Assembly (NCBI GenBank): GCA_036503065.1
Contig: DASXXM010000019.1
Location: 1 to 23,012, forward strand
Reading direction: 5' to 3'
DNA from: DATEPR01 sp036503065
GTDB lineage: Bacteria > Actinomycetota > Actinomycetes > Mycobacteriales > Pseudonocardiaceae
DNA length: 23,012 bases
Part shown: positions 13,755 through 22,136 of the stretch, one piece after another
How positions within the stretch are numbered: position 1 is the stretch's first letter
How the letters are laid out: the number at the start of each line of letters is the position of its first letter
Notes under the pieces: model-generated
Seen by the model: only the letters and a program-made list of their open reading frames with translations
Database searches by the model: none
Told to the model about the DNA's origin: nothing
Program-made: the position numbers and the translations under genes

Positions 13755-14506
13755 CGCGACCCCGGGTCGGGATCGGTACCGGTACCGATCATGGCGGGCC
13801 GGGCCTGGACGGTCAGGGTGTCCGCGATCCGGTCCAGCGCGTCGACGGCACGGTCGGCGTCGGCATCGGTCACCGCGTCCGGCCGGCCGAAGCGGGCCCG
13901 CTGGTAGAGCGTGCGCAGGGTGACCAGGGCGCCCGGGTCGACGTCGTGCGCGGCGAGGACGGCACCGGTGAACTCGGTCGACGTCTGGTCGGGCCGCCGC
14001 GCCGTGCCACTCTCGGCCGCGGCCTCCTCCAGTACCAGCCAGGCCTCCTGGACGGCGTCCGCAGGCGGCCCACCGGCCCGCCTGCGCAACCGGGCCACCG
14101 CGGCCCTGGCCCCACGCAACAGAACCATCGCCGCGCCCGCGTCCCGGCCATCGAGGTCCTCGTCGACGGCACCGTCGCGGCGCAGCGCGACTCGCCTGCG
14201 CCGCAACCGCACCGACGCCACCGCACCCAGGATCATGACGCCGGCCACCAGGCACGCCACCAGCACGAGCGCCGCGAACGTGCTCGCGCCGGCGATGAGG
14301 GCCGCGTTCAGGTGCCCGATCCCGTTCCGCCCCGGCGGGGGGATGGTCAGGGTCCCGTTCGTGCTGCCTCGTACCACGAGTCCGTTGCCGTGCGGCACCG
14401 CGGAAGCACCCCTGGTGGCCAACACGGCCAGCAGGAGCAACGCGGCCAGCGCCAGCAACGCGGGCGCCCGCCCTCGGACGGACCTCATCTGGGCAGGATG
14501 CCTCAT
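13751..14506 (-). CDS. DUF4129-type membrane protein
   Basis: 251 residues: an N-terminal hydrophobic helix (about 15-35), an extracytoplasmic stretch of about 30 residues, a second helix (about 68-95), and a cytoplasmic C-terminal domain (about 130-235) with QEAWLVLEEAA and TSTEFTGAVLA followed by LVTLRTLYQRARFG, features of the DUF4129 family found with MoxR/DUF58 (some fused to transglutaminase). Function is unknown; peptidoglycan- or stress-linked roles are proposed for such operons. ATG 14506 is 27 bp after the udgB stop; ATG 14488 is an alternative. Confidence 0.82.
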   Translation of the reverse strand: MRHPAQMRSVRGRAPALLALAALLLLAVLATRGASAVPHGNGLVVRGSTNGTLTIPPPGRNGIGHLNAALIAGASTFAALVLVACLVAGVMILGAVASVRLRRRRVALRRDGAVDEDLDGRDAGAAMVLLRGARAAVARLRRRAGGPPADAVQEAWLVLEEAAAESGTARRPDQTSTEFTGAVLAAHDVDPGALVTLRTLYQRARFGRPDAVTDADADRAVDALDRIADTLTVQARPAMIGTGTDPDPGSR

Positions 14507-14533
14507 CGGACTACCGGACGGGACACGCTTCGG

Positions 14534-15259
14534 TCACTTCCGGTCGGCGACTCCACGTGCATTGGTGAGGACGTCCGCAAGCATGGCCGGGGTGAGGCGG
14601 CCGGTGTTGGTGTTCTGGGGGCTCACGTGGTAACAGCCGAACAGGTGCAACTCGGAGCGACCTGTCAGGACGACGTGCGCGCCGTGGGCGAAGGCCGGGC
14701 GGGGGCGCGGGATCACCCAGCCGGTCTCGGCCAGTACCGGTAGCAGGGCCTGCCAGCCGAAGCCGCCGAGCACGATGATCGCGCGCAGGGTCGGGGCCAG
14801 CAGCTCCAGTTCGCGCACCAGCCACGGGCGGCACGTGTCCCGTTCTGCGGGGCTTGGCTTGTTGTCCGGTGGCGCGCAGCGGACCGGCGCGAACATGCGG
14901 AGGTCGTGCAGGCGGGTGCCGTCGTGGACGTCGGTCGACTCGGGGCGGGACGCCAGGCCCGCCGCGAACAGGGCGGCGAACAGGACATCGGCCGAGCGGT
15001 CGCCGGTGAACATCCGGCCGGTGCGGTTCGCGCCGTGGGCCGACGGTGCCAGGCCGACCAGGGCCAGCCGGGCGTCGGCCGGGCCGAAGCCGGGAACCGG
15101 GCGGCCCCAGTACTCCTGGTCGGCGTAGGCGGCGCGTTTGTCGCGGGCGACCAGTTCGCGCCAGGCCACCAGGCGCGGGCACGCCCGGCAGTCCACCACT
15201 CGCCGATCCAGGTCGGCAAGGTCGGTCGCGGCGGCGGCCGCGGCGCGTGGCTCGGTCAT
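14534..15259 (-). CDS. udgB: Family 5 uracil-DNA glycosylase (UdgB-like)
   Basis: This 241-residue repair enzyme removes uracil (and often hypoxanthine) from DNA. It has the Fe-S cysteines C24 and C27 in VDCRACPRL plus two later (in RCAPPD and RDTCRPW), the active site block GLAPSAHGANRTGRMFTGD (69-87), and a second catalytic loop at the C-terminal side (ELHLFGCYHVSPQNTNT). Family 5 members lack the usual catalytic Asp in the first motif, as here (GLAPSAHGA). I chose ATG 15259; the frame extends to 15415 but overlaps the divergent gene. It is the first gene of the operon leading to DUF4129 and MoxR, an unusual coupling that may be just positional. Confidence 0.9.
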   Translation of the reverse strand: MTEPRAAAAAATDLADLDRRVVDCRACPRLVAWRELVARDKRAAYADQEYWGRPVPGFGPADARLALVGLAPSAHGANRTGRMFTGDRSADVLFAALFAAGLASRPESTDVHDGTRLHDLRMFAPVRCAPPDNKPSPAERDTCRPWLVRELELLAPTLRAIIVLGGFGWQALLPVLAETGWVIPRPRPAFAHGAHVVLTGRSELHLFGCYHVSPQNTNTGRLTPAMLADVLTNARGVADRK

Positions 15260-15292
15260 CGGCAACCCGTTCTTGGGACGATCTTCCCGGCA

Positions 15293-15298
15293 TAAGGT
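15293..15298 (+). promoter_or_regulatory. -10 element for the carboxypeptidase-like gene
   Basis: TAAGGT (TAnnnT) lies 7 nt before ATG 15306, so transcription should start at or just before the start codon, giving a leaderless or near-leaderless mRNA. No clear -35. The divergent udgB start is only 46 bp away. Confidence 0.45.
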
Positions 15299-15305
15299 GT
15301 CATCC

Positions 15306-16808
15306 ATGAGCACCGCGGGCAACACACAAGCCGACGGCGCGCCGTCGGCGAACGGCGACGCGGCGACCACGCCGGAACCCACGGACGACCTGGTCAGTAC
15401 CACCCACGAGAGCACGGCCGGCCTCTCCTACACGGCGACCACCGGCCGGATCGTGCTGCGCAGGGAGGTGCTCACCGACGGCACCGTCGACGGGCACCTG
15501 CCCAAGGCCGAGGTGTTCCTGACCGCCTACACGCTCAACGACACCAACCCGGCCACGCGACCGGTGACGTTCGCGTTCAACGGCGGGCCCGGCTCGTCGA
15601 GCGTGTGGCTGCACCTGGGCCTGCTCGGGCCGCGCCGGGTGCTCTCCGGTGACGTGGACGAGCGCGTGCCGCCGCCGTACGGGCTCGTCGACAACACGGA
15701 AACCCTGCTGGCGCACAGTGATCTGGTCTTCATCGACCCGGTGTCCACCGGCTACTCGCGGGCCGTCAAGGGCGAGAAGCCGGGCGACCACCACGGTTTC
15801 ACCGCGGACATCGAGTCGGTCGGCGAGGTGATCCGGCTGTGGACCTCGCGCAACGGCCGGTGGATGTCGCCGAAGTTCCTGGCGGGCGAGTCCTACGGCA
15901 CGCTGCGCGCCGCCGGCCTGGCCAACCACCTGCAGGACCGCTACGGCATGTACCTCAACGGGCTGCTGCTCATCTCGTCCGTGCTGGACCTGGGCAGCGT
16001 CGACTTCACCGAGGGCAACGAGGTGCCCTACGCGCTGTACCTGCCCACGTACGCCGCTGTCGCGCACTACCACGGGCGGCACGGCGACCGGGCCCTCGCG
16101 GACGTGCTGGCCGAGGCGGAGGAGTTCGCCGACCGCGACTACCCGTGGGCGCTGGCCCGCGGTGCCCGGCTGACGACCGAGCAGCGTGCCGACACGGTCC
16201 GCAGGCTGGCCGCCCTGACCGGCCTGTCCGAGGACTACGTGGATCGGGTCAACCTGCGGCCGGAACACGTCCGTTTCTTCACCGAACTGTTGCGCGACCG
16301 GCGGCGCGTCGTCGGCCGGTTGGATGCCCGGTTCACCGGTTGGGATCCCGACTCCGCCCGGGAGCACTTCGTGGAGGACCCGTCGTACACCGCGATCGTC
16401 GGCGCGTACACCGCCGCGTTCAACCACTACGTCCGGTCTGAACTGGAGTATGCGAACGACCTGCCGTACGAGATCCTCACCGGCAGCGTGCGGCCCTGGT
16501 CCTACAAGGAGTTCGAGGGCGCGTCGGTTACCGTGGCGGACAAGCTGGCGACCGCCATGCGAGCCAATCCGAACCTGAGGGTGCACGTGGCGTGCGGCCA
16601 CCTGGACGGCGCCACGCCCTACTACGCGGCCGAATATGTGTTGGCACATCTGGCCATTCCGGCCGAGCTGCGCCAGAACATAGAACTGGCCCACTACCCG
16701 GCGGGCCACATGATGTACGTCCACGAGCCGAGCAGGTTGCGGCAGTCGGCCGATCTCGCTGAGTTCATTCGGACGAGCGGGAACGTCCAAACCGGTGTCA
16801 ACCGGTAA
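15306..16808 (+). CDS. S10-family serine carboxypeptidase-like protein
   Basis: 500 residues with the S10 (carboxypeptidase Y-like) layout: oxyanion NGGPGSSS (92-99), nucleophile GESYG with S196, Asp D434 in GHLDGATPYY, and His H468 in YPAGHMMYVH. The nucleophile, acid and base appear in the right order and spacing for a working alpha/beta-hydrolase peptidase. No signal peptide is present (N terminus is polar, MSTAGNTQADG), so the protein probably stays in the cytoplasm, unusual for classical S10 enzymes but common in actinobacteria. It might trim peptides or act as an acyltransferase; substrate unknown. ATG 15306 is chosen over the longer ORF from 15138, which overlaps udgB. Confidence 0.9.
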   Translation: MSTAGNTQADGAPSANGDAATTPEPTDDLVSTTHESTAGLSYTATTGRIVLRREVLTDGTVDGHLPKAEVFLTAYTLNDTNPATRPVTFAFNGGPGSSSVWLHLGLLGPRRVLSGDVDERVPPPYGLVDNTETLLAHSDLVFIDPVSTGYSRAVKGEKPGDHHGFTADIESVGEVIRLWTSRNGRWMSPKFLAGESYGTLRAAGLANHLQDRYGMYLNGLLLISSVLDLGSVDFTEGNEVPYALYLPTYAAVAHYHGRHGDRALADVLAEAEEFADRDYPWALARGARLTTEQRADTVRRLAALTGLSEDYVDRVNLRPEHVRFFTELLRDRRRVVGRLDARFTGWDPDSAREHFVEDPSYTAIVGAYTAAFNHYVRSELEYANDLPYEILTGSVRPWSYKEFEGASVTVADKLATAMRANPNLRVHVACGHLDGATPYYAAEYVLAHLAIPAELRQNIELAHYPAGHMMYVHEPSRLRQSADLAEFIRTSGNVQTGVNR

Positions 16809-16934
16809 CGAAGGCCACACAACGCCATGGGCGACGCCAGGAACAGGCAACCATCAGGGGGTTGTGCCGTCAGCGGCCGATGGGCAGGATCGCGTTGCGT
16901 AACCGATCTGCTCCGGCGGGGTACATTCCCTGGG

Positions 16935-17099
16935 ATGGTGCGGCATCATCGATGCGGTCGGTCGTGCGATCGGCGGTGCTGTCCGGCCGCGGAAATGGGG
17001 GCGTGCGTGCGAAGCAGACAGCAGATGATCGTGGGGTCGTCCAACGGGGGGCAAGCCGGCTCGCCGGCCGACATCGTGGGGCGCCGGGCATATGACTGA
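16935..17099 (+). CDS. Possible leader ORF for the MFS gene
   Basis: TACATT (16922-16927) is a good -10 whose start of transcription would fall on or next to ATG 16935. This opens a 54-residue, Cys/Arg-rich ORF (five Cys in the first 24 residues) ending at TGA 17099, overlapping the first codons of the MFS gene (ATG ACT GA). A leaderless upstream ORF coupled to an efflux-type transporter could work as an attenuator or translational switch. No homologue is recognised, and it may be non-coding. Confidence 0.35.
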   Translation: MVRHHRCGRSCDRRCCPAAEMGACVRSRQQMIVGSSNGGQAGSPADIVGRRAYD

Positions 17100-18483
17100 C
17101 GTTGGCGCGCCACCGGATGGATCGCCCGCCGGCAGCGCGCCACACGCTCGACCGTTGAGCGAGTTCGGCTGGTTGTTGGTCGGCGAGAGTGCCTCGGTGC
17201 TGGGCGACCAGCTGGCCAAGGTCGCGGTCGCGGTGCTCGTCTACGGCCGCACGCATTCGGCCGCACTGGCGGCGATCACGTTCGCACTGACACTGCTGCC
17301 CGACCTCATTGCGGGTCCATTGCTGTCGCCGCTGGCCGATCGCTATCCGCGTCGAACGGTGATGGTTGTCTGTTCCGTCGTGCAAACGGTGCTTGCGGCG
17401 ATCATGGCGATTCCGGGCGTCTGGTTGTGGGTTGTCGCGCTAGCTGTGATTGGAATCACAGCGGGACAGGCGCCGTTCAAGGCGGCGCAGTCGGCGACCC
17501 TGCCGTCGATGGTCGCGGGCGTGCGGCTCGAGGGCGCCCAAGGGCGACTCGCCGTCATCCGTGAGGCCGGCCAGTTGGTCGGCCTCGCCGGTGCCGGCGC
17601 CGTGGTGGGCACGGTCGGACCGACGTGGGCGATCCTGGCCGACGCGCTCAGTTTTCTCGTGGTGGCCGTCGTGCTCCGGTTCGGCGTCCGGCAGCGGCCG
17701 GCACCGAGGATCACCGGTACCAAGAGCGCGCCACGGCGGGCTGCGCTGCGACTGATCCGCAGCAACTCCCAGCTGCGCCTGATGACGTGGCTGCGGCTGC
17801 TGTCCGTGCTGACGATCCTGCCGGACGCGGTGGTGGTGCCCCTGGTCGGCCAGCTCGGCTCGCCGTCGTGGGTGATCGGGCCGTTGCTCGCCGCGGACTG
17901 TGTGGGGTTCATCGCCGGGGCGGCCTGGGTGGACCGGCTGCCCGCGGAGCGGCGGCCCGGTGCGATCGTGCCGCTCACGATGCTGTCGGTGGCGGCGCTC
18001 GCGCCGTTCGTGCTGCTCGCGGCGCACTGGGGGGCGCACTGGCTGGTGGCGTTGATCGCCGGGCTGCTGCTGATGGTCTCGGGTTTCGGTGCGGCGTTCC
18101 TACCGTTGACCACCGCTCTGATCAGCAGGTTGGCGCCGGATGAGATCAGGGGCGCCGTGGTGGGGCTGGGGCGGACCGTGGTGCGTGCCGGCCAGGGCCT
18201 CAGTGCGGTCCTGGCCGGGGTGTTCGCTCAGTGGGTGGGTTCGGCCGCGCTTGTCATCGGAATAGGTGGCGTTGTCGGTGTGGCGGGAACCCTGCTGGCC
18301 GCGCTACGCGGGCACGCGGACGGCACGGCTCCCGTCACCGCGAAACCACCTTCATCCTTCTCGGTCGCCGAGCATGACGCCTCCTTACCGGGAGCTGCGG
18401 TCAGAAAGGGGGTGCGGCATGAACCTGTCACACCGGGGCAAGGTCAAAACCAACCGAGTCCGACAACCAGTGAGACTAGCTAG
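17092..18483 (+). CDS. MFS transporter
   Basis: 463 residues with about twelve membrane segments and the motif A-like loop between TM2 and TM3 (PLADRYPRRTVMV, residues 83-95). The pattern GESASVLGDQLAKVAVAVLVY and a substrate-nonspecific middle fit drug- or metabolite-exporting MFS proteins; substrate cannot be told. The final ~55 residues (from about 408) are hydrophilic and unlike the rest. L432 is a UUA codon (TTA 18385-18387), the only in-frame TTA I found in this window. No clear RBS precedes ATG 17092; translation may depend on the upstream ORF. Confidence 0.88.
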   Translation: MTDVGAPPDGSPAGSAPHARPLSEFGWLLVGESASVLGDQLAKVAVAVLVYGRTHSAALAAITFALTLLPDLIAGPLLSPLADRYPRRTVMVVCSVVQTVLAAIMAIPGVWLWVVALAVIGITAGQAPFKAAQSATLPSMVAGVRLEGAQGRLAVIREAGQLVGLAGAGAVVGTVGPTWAILADALSFLVVAVVLRFGVRQRPAPRITGTKSAPRRAALRLIRSNSQLRLMTWLRLLSVLTILPDAVVVPLVGQLGSPSWVIGPLLAADCVGFIAGAAWVDRLPAERRPGAIVPLTMLSVAALAPFVLLAAHWGAHWLVALIAGLLLMVSGFGAAFLPLTTALISRLAPDEIRGAVVGLGRTVVRAGQGLSAVLAGVFAQWVGSAALVIGIGGVVGVAGTLLAALRGHADGTAPVTAKPPSSFSVAEHDASLPGAAVRKGVRHEPVTPGQGQNQPSPTTSETS

Positions 18484-18595
18484 GGGAACGGTGCACCCCT
18501 CATTCGGCTCACCTCCAACTCGGGCCCGCCGATCGGACCTGACGATCCCGTCAACGGCTTGCCGCCGCTGCCACCATCGGGCTGCCCAATGGTAG
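18419..18595 (+). CDS. Possible small basic ORF overlapping the MFS end
   Basis: ATG 18419 is preceded by AAAGGGGG, one of the better SD sequences in the window. The 58-residue ORF is basic (MNLSHRGKVKTNRVRQPVRL) with CRRCHH near the end, overlaps the MFS 3' end, and stops inside the start of the diguanylate cyclase. No family is recognised. The SD is the only support. Confidence 0.25.
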   Translation: MNLSHRGKVKTNRVRQPVRLARGTVHPSFGSPPTRARRSDLTIPSTACRRCHHRAAQW

Positions 18596-20076
18596 GCCCC
18601 AGTCTCTCAAGGATTCGGCGCCTTGGGCAGTGCAAATCCGCCAATCTCGCGCGACTTCGGCAATGGACCCTGTGGTCTTTGCCGCCTACTTGCCTGGCTT
18701 GGCTACTGCTGACCGATCTGGGCGCGGCCGGTACCAGCATCGCCGGCATTGCCAGGGAGTCCCTGCCCACGACCCGGCAGTGGATCCTGTTCGCCGCGAT
18801 GGCGGTCGCGGCGACCCTGCACATGGTGTTCACGCGGCCGACCGAGGAACGCCAGCGGGCGGCCCAACTCACCCGCGGCAAGGTCGAGCATGTCGACCAG
18901 ACCAGTATCTGGTTGTTCAGCGCCGCACTGCTACTGCCGGTGACTCTGGTGGTGGCGCTCGTGGTTCTGATTCGGACGCAGCGTTACCGGATCGGTCGCC
19001 GACCGCTGTCACGGTGGGTGTGGACCTCCAGCTCGATCCTGCTGTCCGCGCTGGGAGTGCACTGGATCGGCATGGCCACCGGGCTGTCGCGGTGGTTGGA
19101 ATCGGGGCACGTCAGGGCGATCAGCACCGTGTCGCTGGAGGCCATCGGGGGGATGCTCGCCGCCATCGCGATGTATTTCCTGGTGCAGGCGGTGATCGTG
19201 GGAGTCTTCCGTGGACTGATGACCCACGTCTGGACGTTCGCCAACACGCTGGGTAGCCGAGCGGACAACGTGTTCATCGTCTACACGGAGTTGCTGGCCG
19301 TCCTGGCCGCCGTCGTCGCCGGATTCGCGCCGCTGCTGATGGGACTCATGGCGGCGGTGGCGATCCGGTGCACCCACGACGAACACCGCAAGTCACAACT
19401 CGCTGCCGAACGTGAGCAGGCCGAGCTGGATGCCTTGCACGACGCCAAGACCGGACTGCTCAACGCGCGCGGCTTCGGGCTGCACTCGGAGGCCGCGCTG
19501 GCGCAGGACTACGTCCTCGGCCAGTCATCGGCGTTCCTCATGTGTGATCTGGACCACTTCAAGCACTGGAACACCCGGCTGGGACACGTGGGCGCGGACC
19601 TGTTGCTGCGCGCCGTCGCGGACACGGTGCGGGAAAACGTGCGGCCGTCTGATGTGGTGAGCCGGTGGGGCGGCGAGGAGATCGCCGTGCTGCTGCCCAA
19701 TACCGACGTGACGCGTGCCACCGATGTCGCGGAACGGTTGCGCCGCTCCGTCGAGCAACTGACGCTGACCGTGAGCCGGCCGGCAGGCGAGGGCACCATC
19801 ACGATTCCTGGGCCGGACAACAACATTCCGAACTGCACGATCTCCATCGGCGTCGCGGTCCTGCCGCGTGGCGCGCAGCACGACAGCCGCGCAGCGACGG
19901 AGTTGCTGGATCGGGTCACCCGGCTGGCCGACGACGCGATGTACGTCGCGAAGGCGACCGGACGCAATCGGGTCTGCCGGGCCGACGGAGTCCCCATCCC
20001 GGCAAGGGAAATCCTCGAACCGTCCGATTCGGACGGTAGCGGCGGTACGGACGAACGGCTGACCGCCGCCAACTGA
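18589..20076 (+). CDS. Membrane diguanylate cyclase (GGDEF)
   Basis: The protein makes the second messenger c-di-GMP. About seven hydrophobic segments fill the first ~265 residues (an integral membrane sensor), then a coiled linker (EREQAELDALHDAKTG) and a GGDEF domain. The active-site motif is GGEEI (361-365), a functional GG[DE]E[FIL] variant, and R352-x-x-D355 lies five residues before it, the classic inhibitory I-site for product feedback. The metal-binding CDLDHFK (aa ~322-328) and DDAMYVAK regions are intact. No EAL domain. Start is uncertain: ATG 18589, or TTG 18559; neither has a clear RBS. Output of the sensor is probably developmental or envelope related (inference). Confidence 0.88.
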   Translation: MVGPSLSRIRRLGQCKSANLARLRQWTLWSLPPTCLAWLLLTDLGAAGTSIAGIARESLPTTRQWILFAAMAVAATLHMVFTRPTEERQRAAQLTRGKVEHVDQTSIWLFSAALLLPVTLVVALVVLIRTQRYRIGRRPLSRWVWTSSSILLSALGVHWIGMATGLSRWLESGHVRAISTVSLEAIGGMLAAIAMYFLVQAVIVGVFRGLMTHVWTFANTLGSRADNVFIVYTELLAVLAAVVAGFAPLLMGLMAAVAIRCTHDEHRKSQLAAEREQAELDALHDAKTGLLNARGFGLHSEAALAQDYVLGQSSAFLMCDLDHFKHWNTRLGHVGADLLLRAVADTVRENVRPSDVVSRWGGEEIAVLLPNTDVTRATDVAERLRRSVEQLTLTVSRPAGEGTITIPGPDNNIPNCTISIGVAVLPRGAQHDSRAATELLDRVTRLADDAMYVAKATGRNRVCRADGVPIPAREILEPSDSDGSGGTDERLTAAN

Positions 20077-20133
20077 CCGGCGCCACATCGCACCGGTGCG
20101 ACCCCGGGTCGGCGGCGCTGTGACCCCGACCGG

Positions 20134-20139
20134 AATAAT
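20134..20139 (+). promoter_or_regulatory. -10 element for the methyltransferase gene
   Basis: AATAAT matches TATAAT in five of six positions and ends 7 nt before ATG 20147, consistent with leaderless transcription from that codon. No clear -35 is seen. Confidence 0.4.
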
Positions 20140-20146
20140 GCGGAGA

Positions 20147-20929
20147 ATGACCGCGGACAACCGAATTCGATTGCGGGCCGGCTTCGACCGGGTGGCACCG
20201 CTGTACGACCGGATCCGGCCGAACTATCCGCCCGAACTGTTCGACGATCTGGCCGAACTGGCCGGCATCGGCCCCGGCAGCCGGGTGCTGGAGATCGGCT
20301 GCGGCACCGGCCAGGCCACCGTGGTGTTGGCGCGCCGGGGCTACGACGTGCTGGCCGTCGAGTTGGGCGCCCGACTGGCCGCGGTCGCCGCCGCGCGCCT
20401 TGCCGACACGTCGGTGCGGATCCAGGTCGCCGACTTCGACGGCTGGCACGCCACCGAACGGGACGTCGACGTGGTGTTCGCGGCCACCGCGTTCCACTGG
20501 CTCGACCCGGCCACCAAATTCGACCGCACCGCCGAGTTGCTGCGGCCCTGCGGCGTGCTGGCCACCGTGACCACGGAGCACATCGCGGGCGGCACCGCCG
20601 GATTCTTCCGGGACGCGCAGGTCTGCTACAAGCGTTACGACCCGAACACCCCGCCGCACCTCACGTTGCAGCCCGCGGCGAACATCCCGTTCGACCGCGA
20701 CCTTGGCCACCGGTACGGACCACCGGTGTTCCGCCGCCACGAGTGGAACGTCGACTACCGGACGTCGGAGTACCTGGACCTGCTGCGCACCTTCTCCCCC
20801 ACGCTGGCGCTCCCGCCGCTGACTCGCGACGGCCTGCTCCGCGACATCGGCGCCCTGATCGACGGCCGGTACCACGGCCGGATCACCAAGCGCTCCATGG
20901 CCGAACTACGCGTGGCACACCGGCTTTGA
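20147..20929 (+). CDS. Class I SAM-dependent methyltransferase
   Basis: 260 residues with the Rossmann-type SAM-binding motif VLEIGCGTGQAT, the acidic end of strand 2 (VLAVELGARL) and the post-motif FDGWHATERDVDVVFAATAFHWLDP typical of the Methyltransf_11/25 group of small-molecule enzymes. The N terminus (RLRAGFDRVAPLYDRIRPNYPPELF) is characteristic of the group. The C-terminal part is a large variable region that usually holds the substrate site; substrate is unknown. I chose ATG 20147 (17 residues into the longer ORF) because the putative -10 lies 7 nt before it. It precedes the lytic transglycosylase by 25 bp. Confidence 0.85.
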   Translation: MTADNRIRLRAGFDRVAPLYDRIRPNYPPELFDDLAELAGIGPGSRVLEIGCGTGQATVVLARRGYDVLAVELGARLAAVAAARLADTSVRIQVADFDGWHATERDVDVVFAATAFHWLDPATKFDRTAELLRPCGVLATVTTEHIAGGTAGFFRDAQVCYKRYDPNTPPHLTLQPAANIPFDRDLGHRYGPPVFRRHEWNVDYRTSEYLDLLRTFSPTLALPPLTRDGLLRDIGALIDGRYHGRITKRSMAELRVAHRL

Positions 20930-20954
20930 GTGACCACCCCGTAGCCTGGCCGCC

Positions 20955-21743
20955 GTGGCGGGAACCTCGATGACACCGGTCCCCCGGCCACGTCGGCGCT
21001 GGCCGATCGCGCTCGGCGTGCTCGTTCCGGTCGCGGCGCTGGTCGCGGGACTGGGGCTCTGGCTGCACAACGACCCGCCTGCCGCGGCGGCCCGGCCGGC
21101 ACCGCCCGCGTTCACCATCCCGTACCTGGCGGTGGCATCGGGCAGCGCGATCCCCGCCGTGCCGCCGCCGGTGCCCGTCCCGACCGCGGCGCGGACCCGG
21201 TGGCTCACCAGGGTCTCGGCCGCCACCGACATCCCGACCAGGGCGTTGGCGGCCTACGTCCGGGCGGCCGCGCGGACCGCAGTGCGCATGCCTTCCTGCC
21301 ACCTGACCTGGGCCACCCTGGCCGGCATCGGCCGGATCGAGTCCGACCACGGCCAGCACCACGGCGACGCGGTCGGTGCCGACGGCGTCGAAGCGACGCC
21401 GATCATCGGGCCCGCGCTGGACGGTTCCCCTGGCGTGCAACGCATTCCGGACACCGACCACGGCACGCTGGACGGCGATCCGGTGTGGGACCACGCGATC
21501 GGGCCCATGCAGTTCCTGCCGTCGCGCTGGCGGGCCCTTGGTGAACGGGCCAGCGGCGACGGCAGGCCGGCCGATCCGCAGAACATCGACGACGCGGCCC
21601 TCACCGCCGCCGACTATCTGTGCGCGACCGGCGACCTGGCCGTGCCGGCCCGGTGGTGGGCGGCCGCGTTCCACTACAACAACTCACTCGACTACGGCCG
21701 GGCCGTGTTCAGCGCGGCGCAGGCCTACGCCAGGGCCGGTTAG
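20955..21743 (+). CDS. Lytic transglycosylase
   Basis: 262 residues: an N-terminal hydrophobic anchor (about 17-40), a Pro/Ala-rich spacer (about 42-85), then an SLT/MltB-like domain. Catalytic E129 sits in GRIESDHGQHHG; GPMQFLPSRWR and NIDDAALTAADYLC match the family. It cleaves peptidoglycan glycan strands to form anhydro ends and probably acts at the outer face of the membrane. Start is GTG 20955, with TAGCCT (20942-20947) just upstream, suggesting a leaderless mRNA; ATG 20970 is an alternative. It sits two genes from eno, an arrangement seen in many actinomycetes. Confidence 0.9.
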   Translation: MAGTSMTPVPRPRRRWPIALGVLVPVAALVAGLGLWLHNDPPAAAARPAPPAFTIPYLAVASGSAIPAVPPPVPVPTAARTRWLTRVSAATDIPTRALAAYVRAAARTAVRMPSCHLTWATLAGIGRIESDHGQHHGDAVGADGVEATPIIGPALDGSPGVQRIPDTDHGTLDGDPVWDHAIGPMQFLPSRWRALGERASGDGRPADPQNIDDAALTAADYLCATGDLAVPARWWAAAFHYNNSLDYGRAVFSAAQAYARAG

Positions 21744-21749
21744 GGACCG

Positions 21750-22136
21750 TTAACCTTCGCGCCGGTCGGCCAGTACGGCGATCCGCGCGCTCACCTCGCC
21801 CAGTGCCTCCTGGTACTCCGGCAGCGGGTTCATCGCCGATGCCAGCCGCAGTTGGGTCTTCGCCTCGGCCAGCCTGCCCTGGCGTTGCAGCGTCCGGCCC
21901 AGCGCGAAATGCGCGTAGTGGTCGGACGGATCCAGTTCCAGCACCCGCAGGAAGGCCTGCTCCGCCCGGTTGAGCTGTGCGGAGCCAAGGTAGGCGCGGC
22001 CAGCGAGCAGGTGCACGCTCGGCGAGTCGGGAGCGGCCTCCACGACGACCGCCAACTCGCGCAACGCCTCCAGCGGCCTGCGCTGGGCGAGCAGCGTCTC
22101 CGCGCGCCGGAACGATTCGAATGTGCCCTCAGCCAT
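21750..22136 (-). CDS. Tetratricopeptide repeat protein
   Basis: 128 residues comprising about three TPR helix pairs (ETLLAQRRPLEALRELAVVV, then SVHLLAGRAYLGSAQLNRAE, then AHFALGRTLQRQGRLAEAKTQ) and no other domain. It is a likely protein-protein interaction module; the partner is unknown. It is convergent with the lytic transglycosylase (6 bp apart) and divergent from eno. TAGCGT (22152-22147) about 10 nt before ATG 22136 suggests an almost leaderless mRNA. Confidence 0.85.
   Translation of the reverse strand: MAEGTFESFRRAETLLAQRRPLEALRELAVVVEAAPDSPSVHLLAGRAYLGSAQLNRAEQAFLRVLELDPSDHYAHFALGRTLQRQGRLAEAKTQLRLASAMNPLPEYQEALGEVSARIAVLADRREG

Noticed and set aside
15300..16850. 516-residue minus-strand ORF over the carboxypeptidase-like gene
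   Set aside because: Shadow; the plus frame has all three catalytic motifs.
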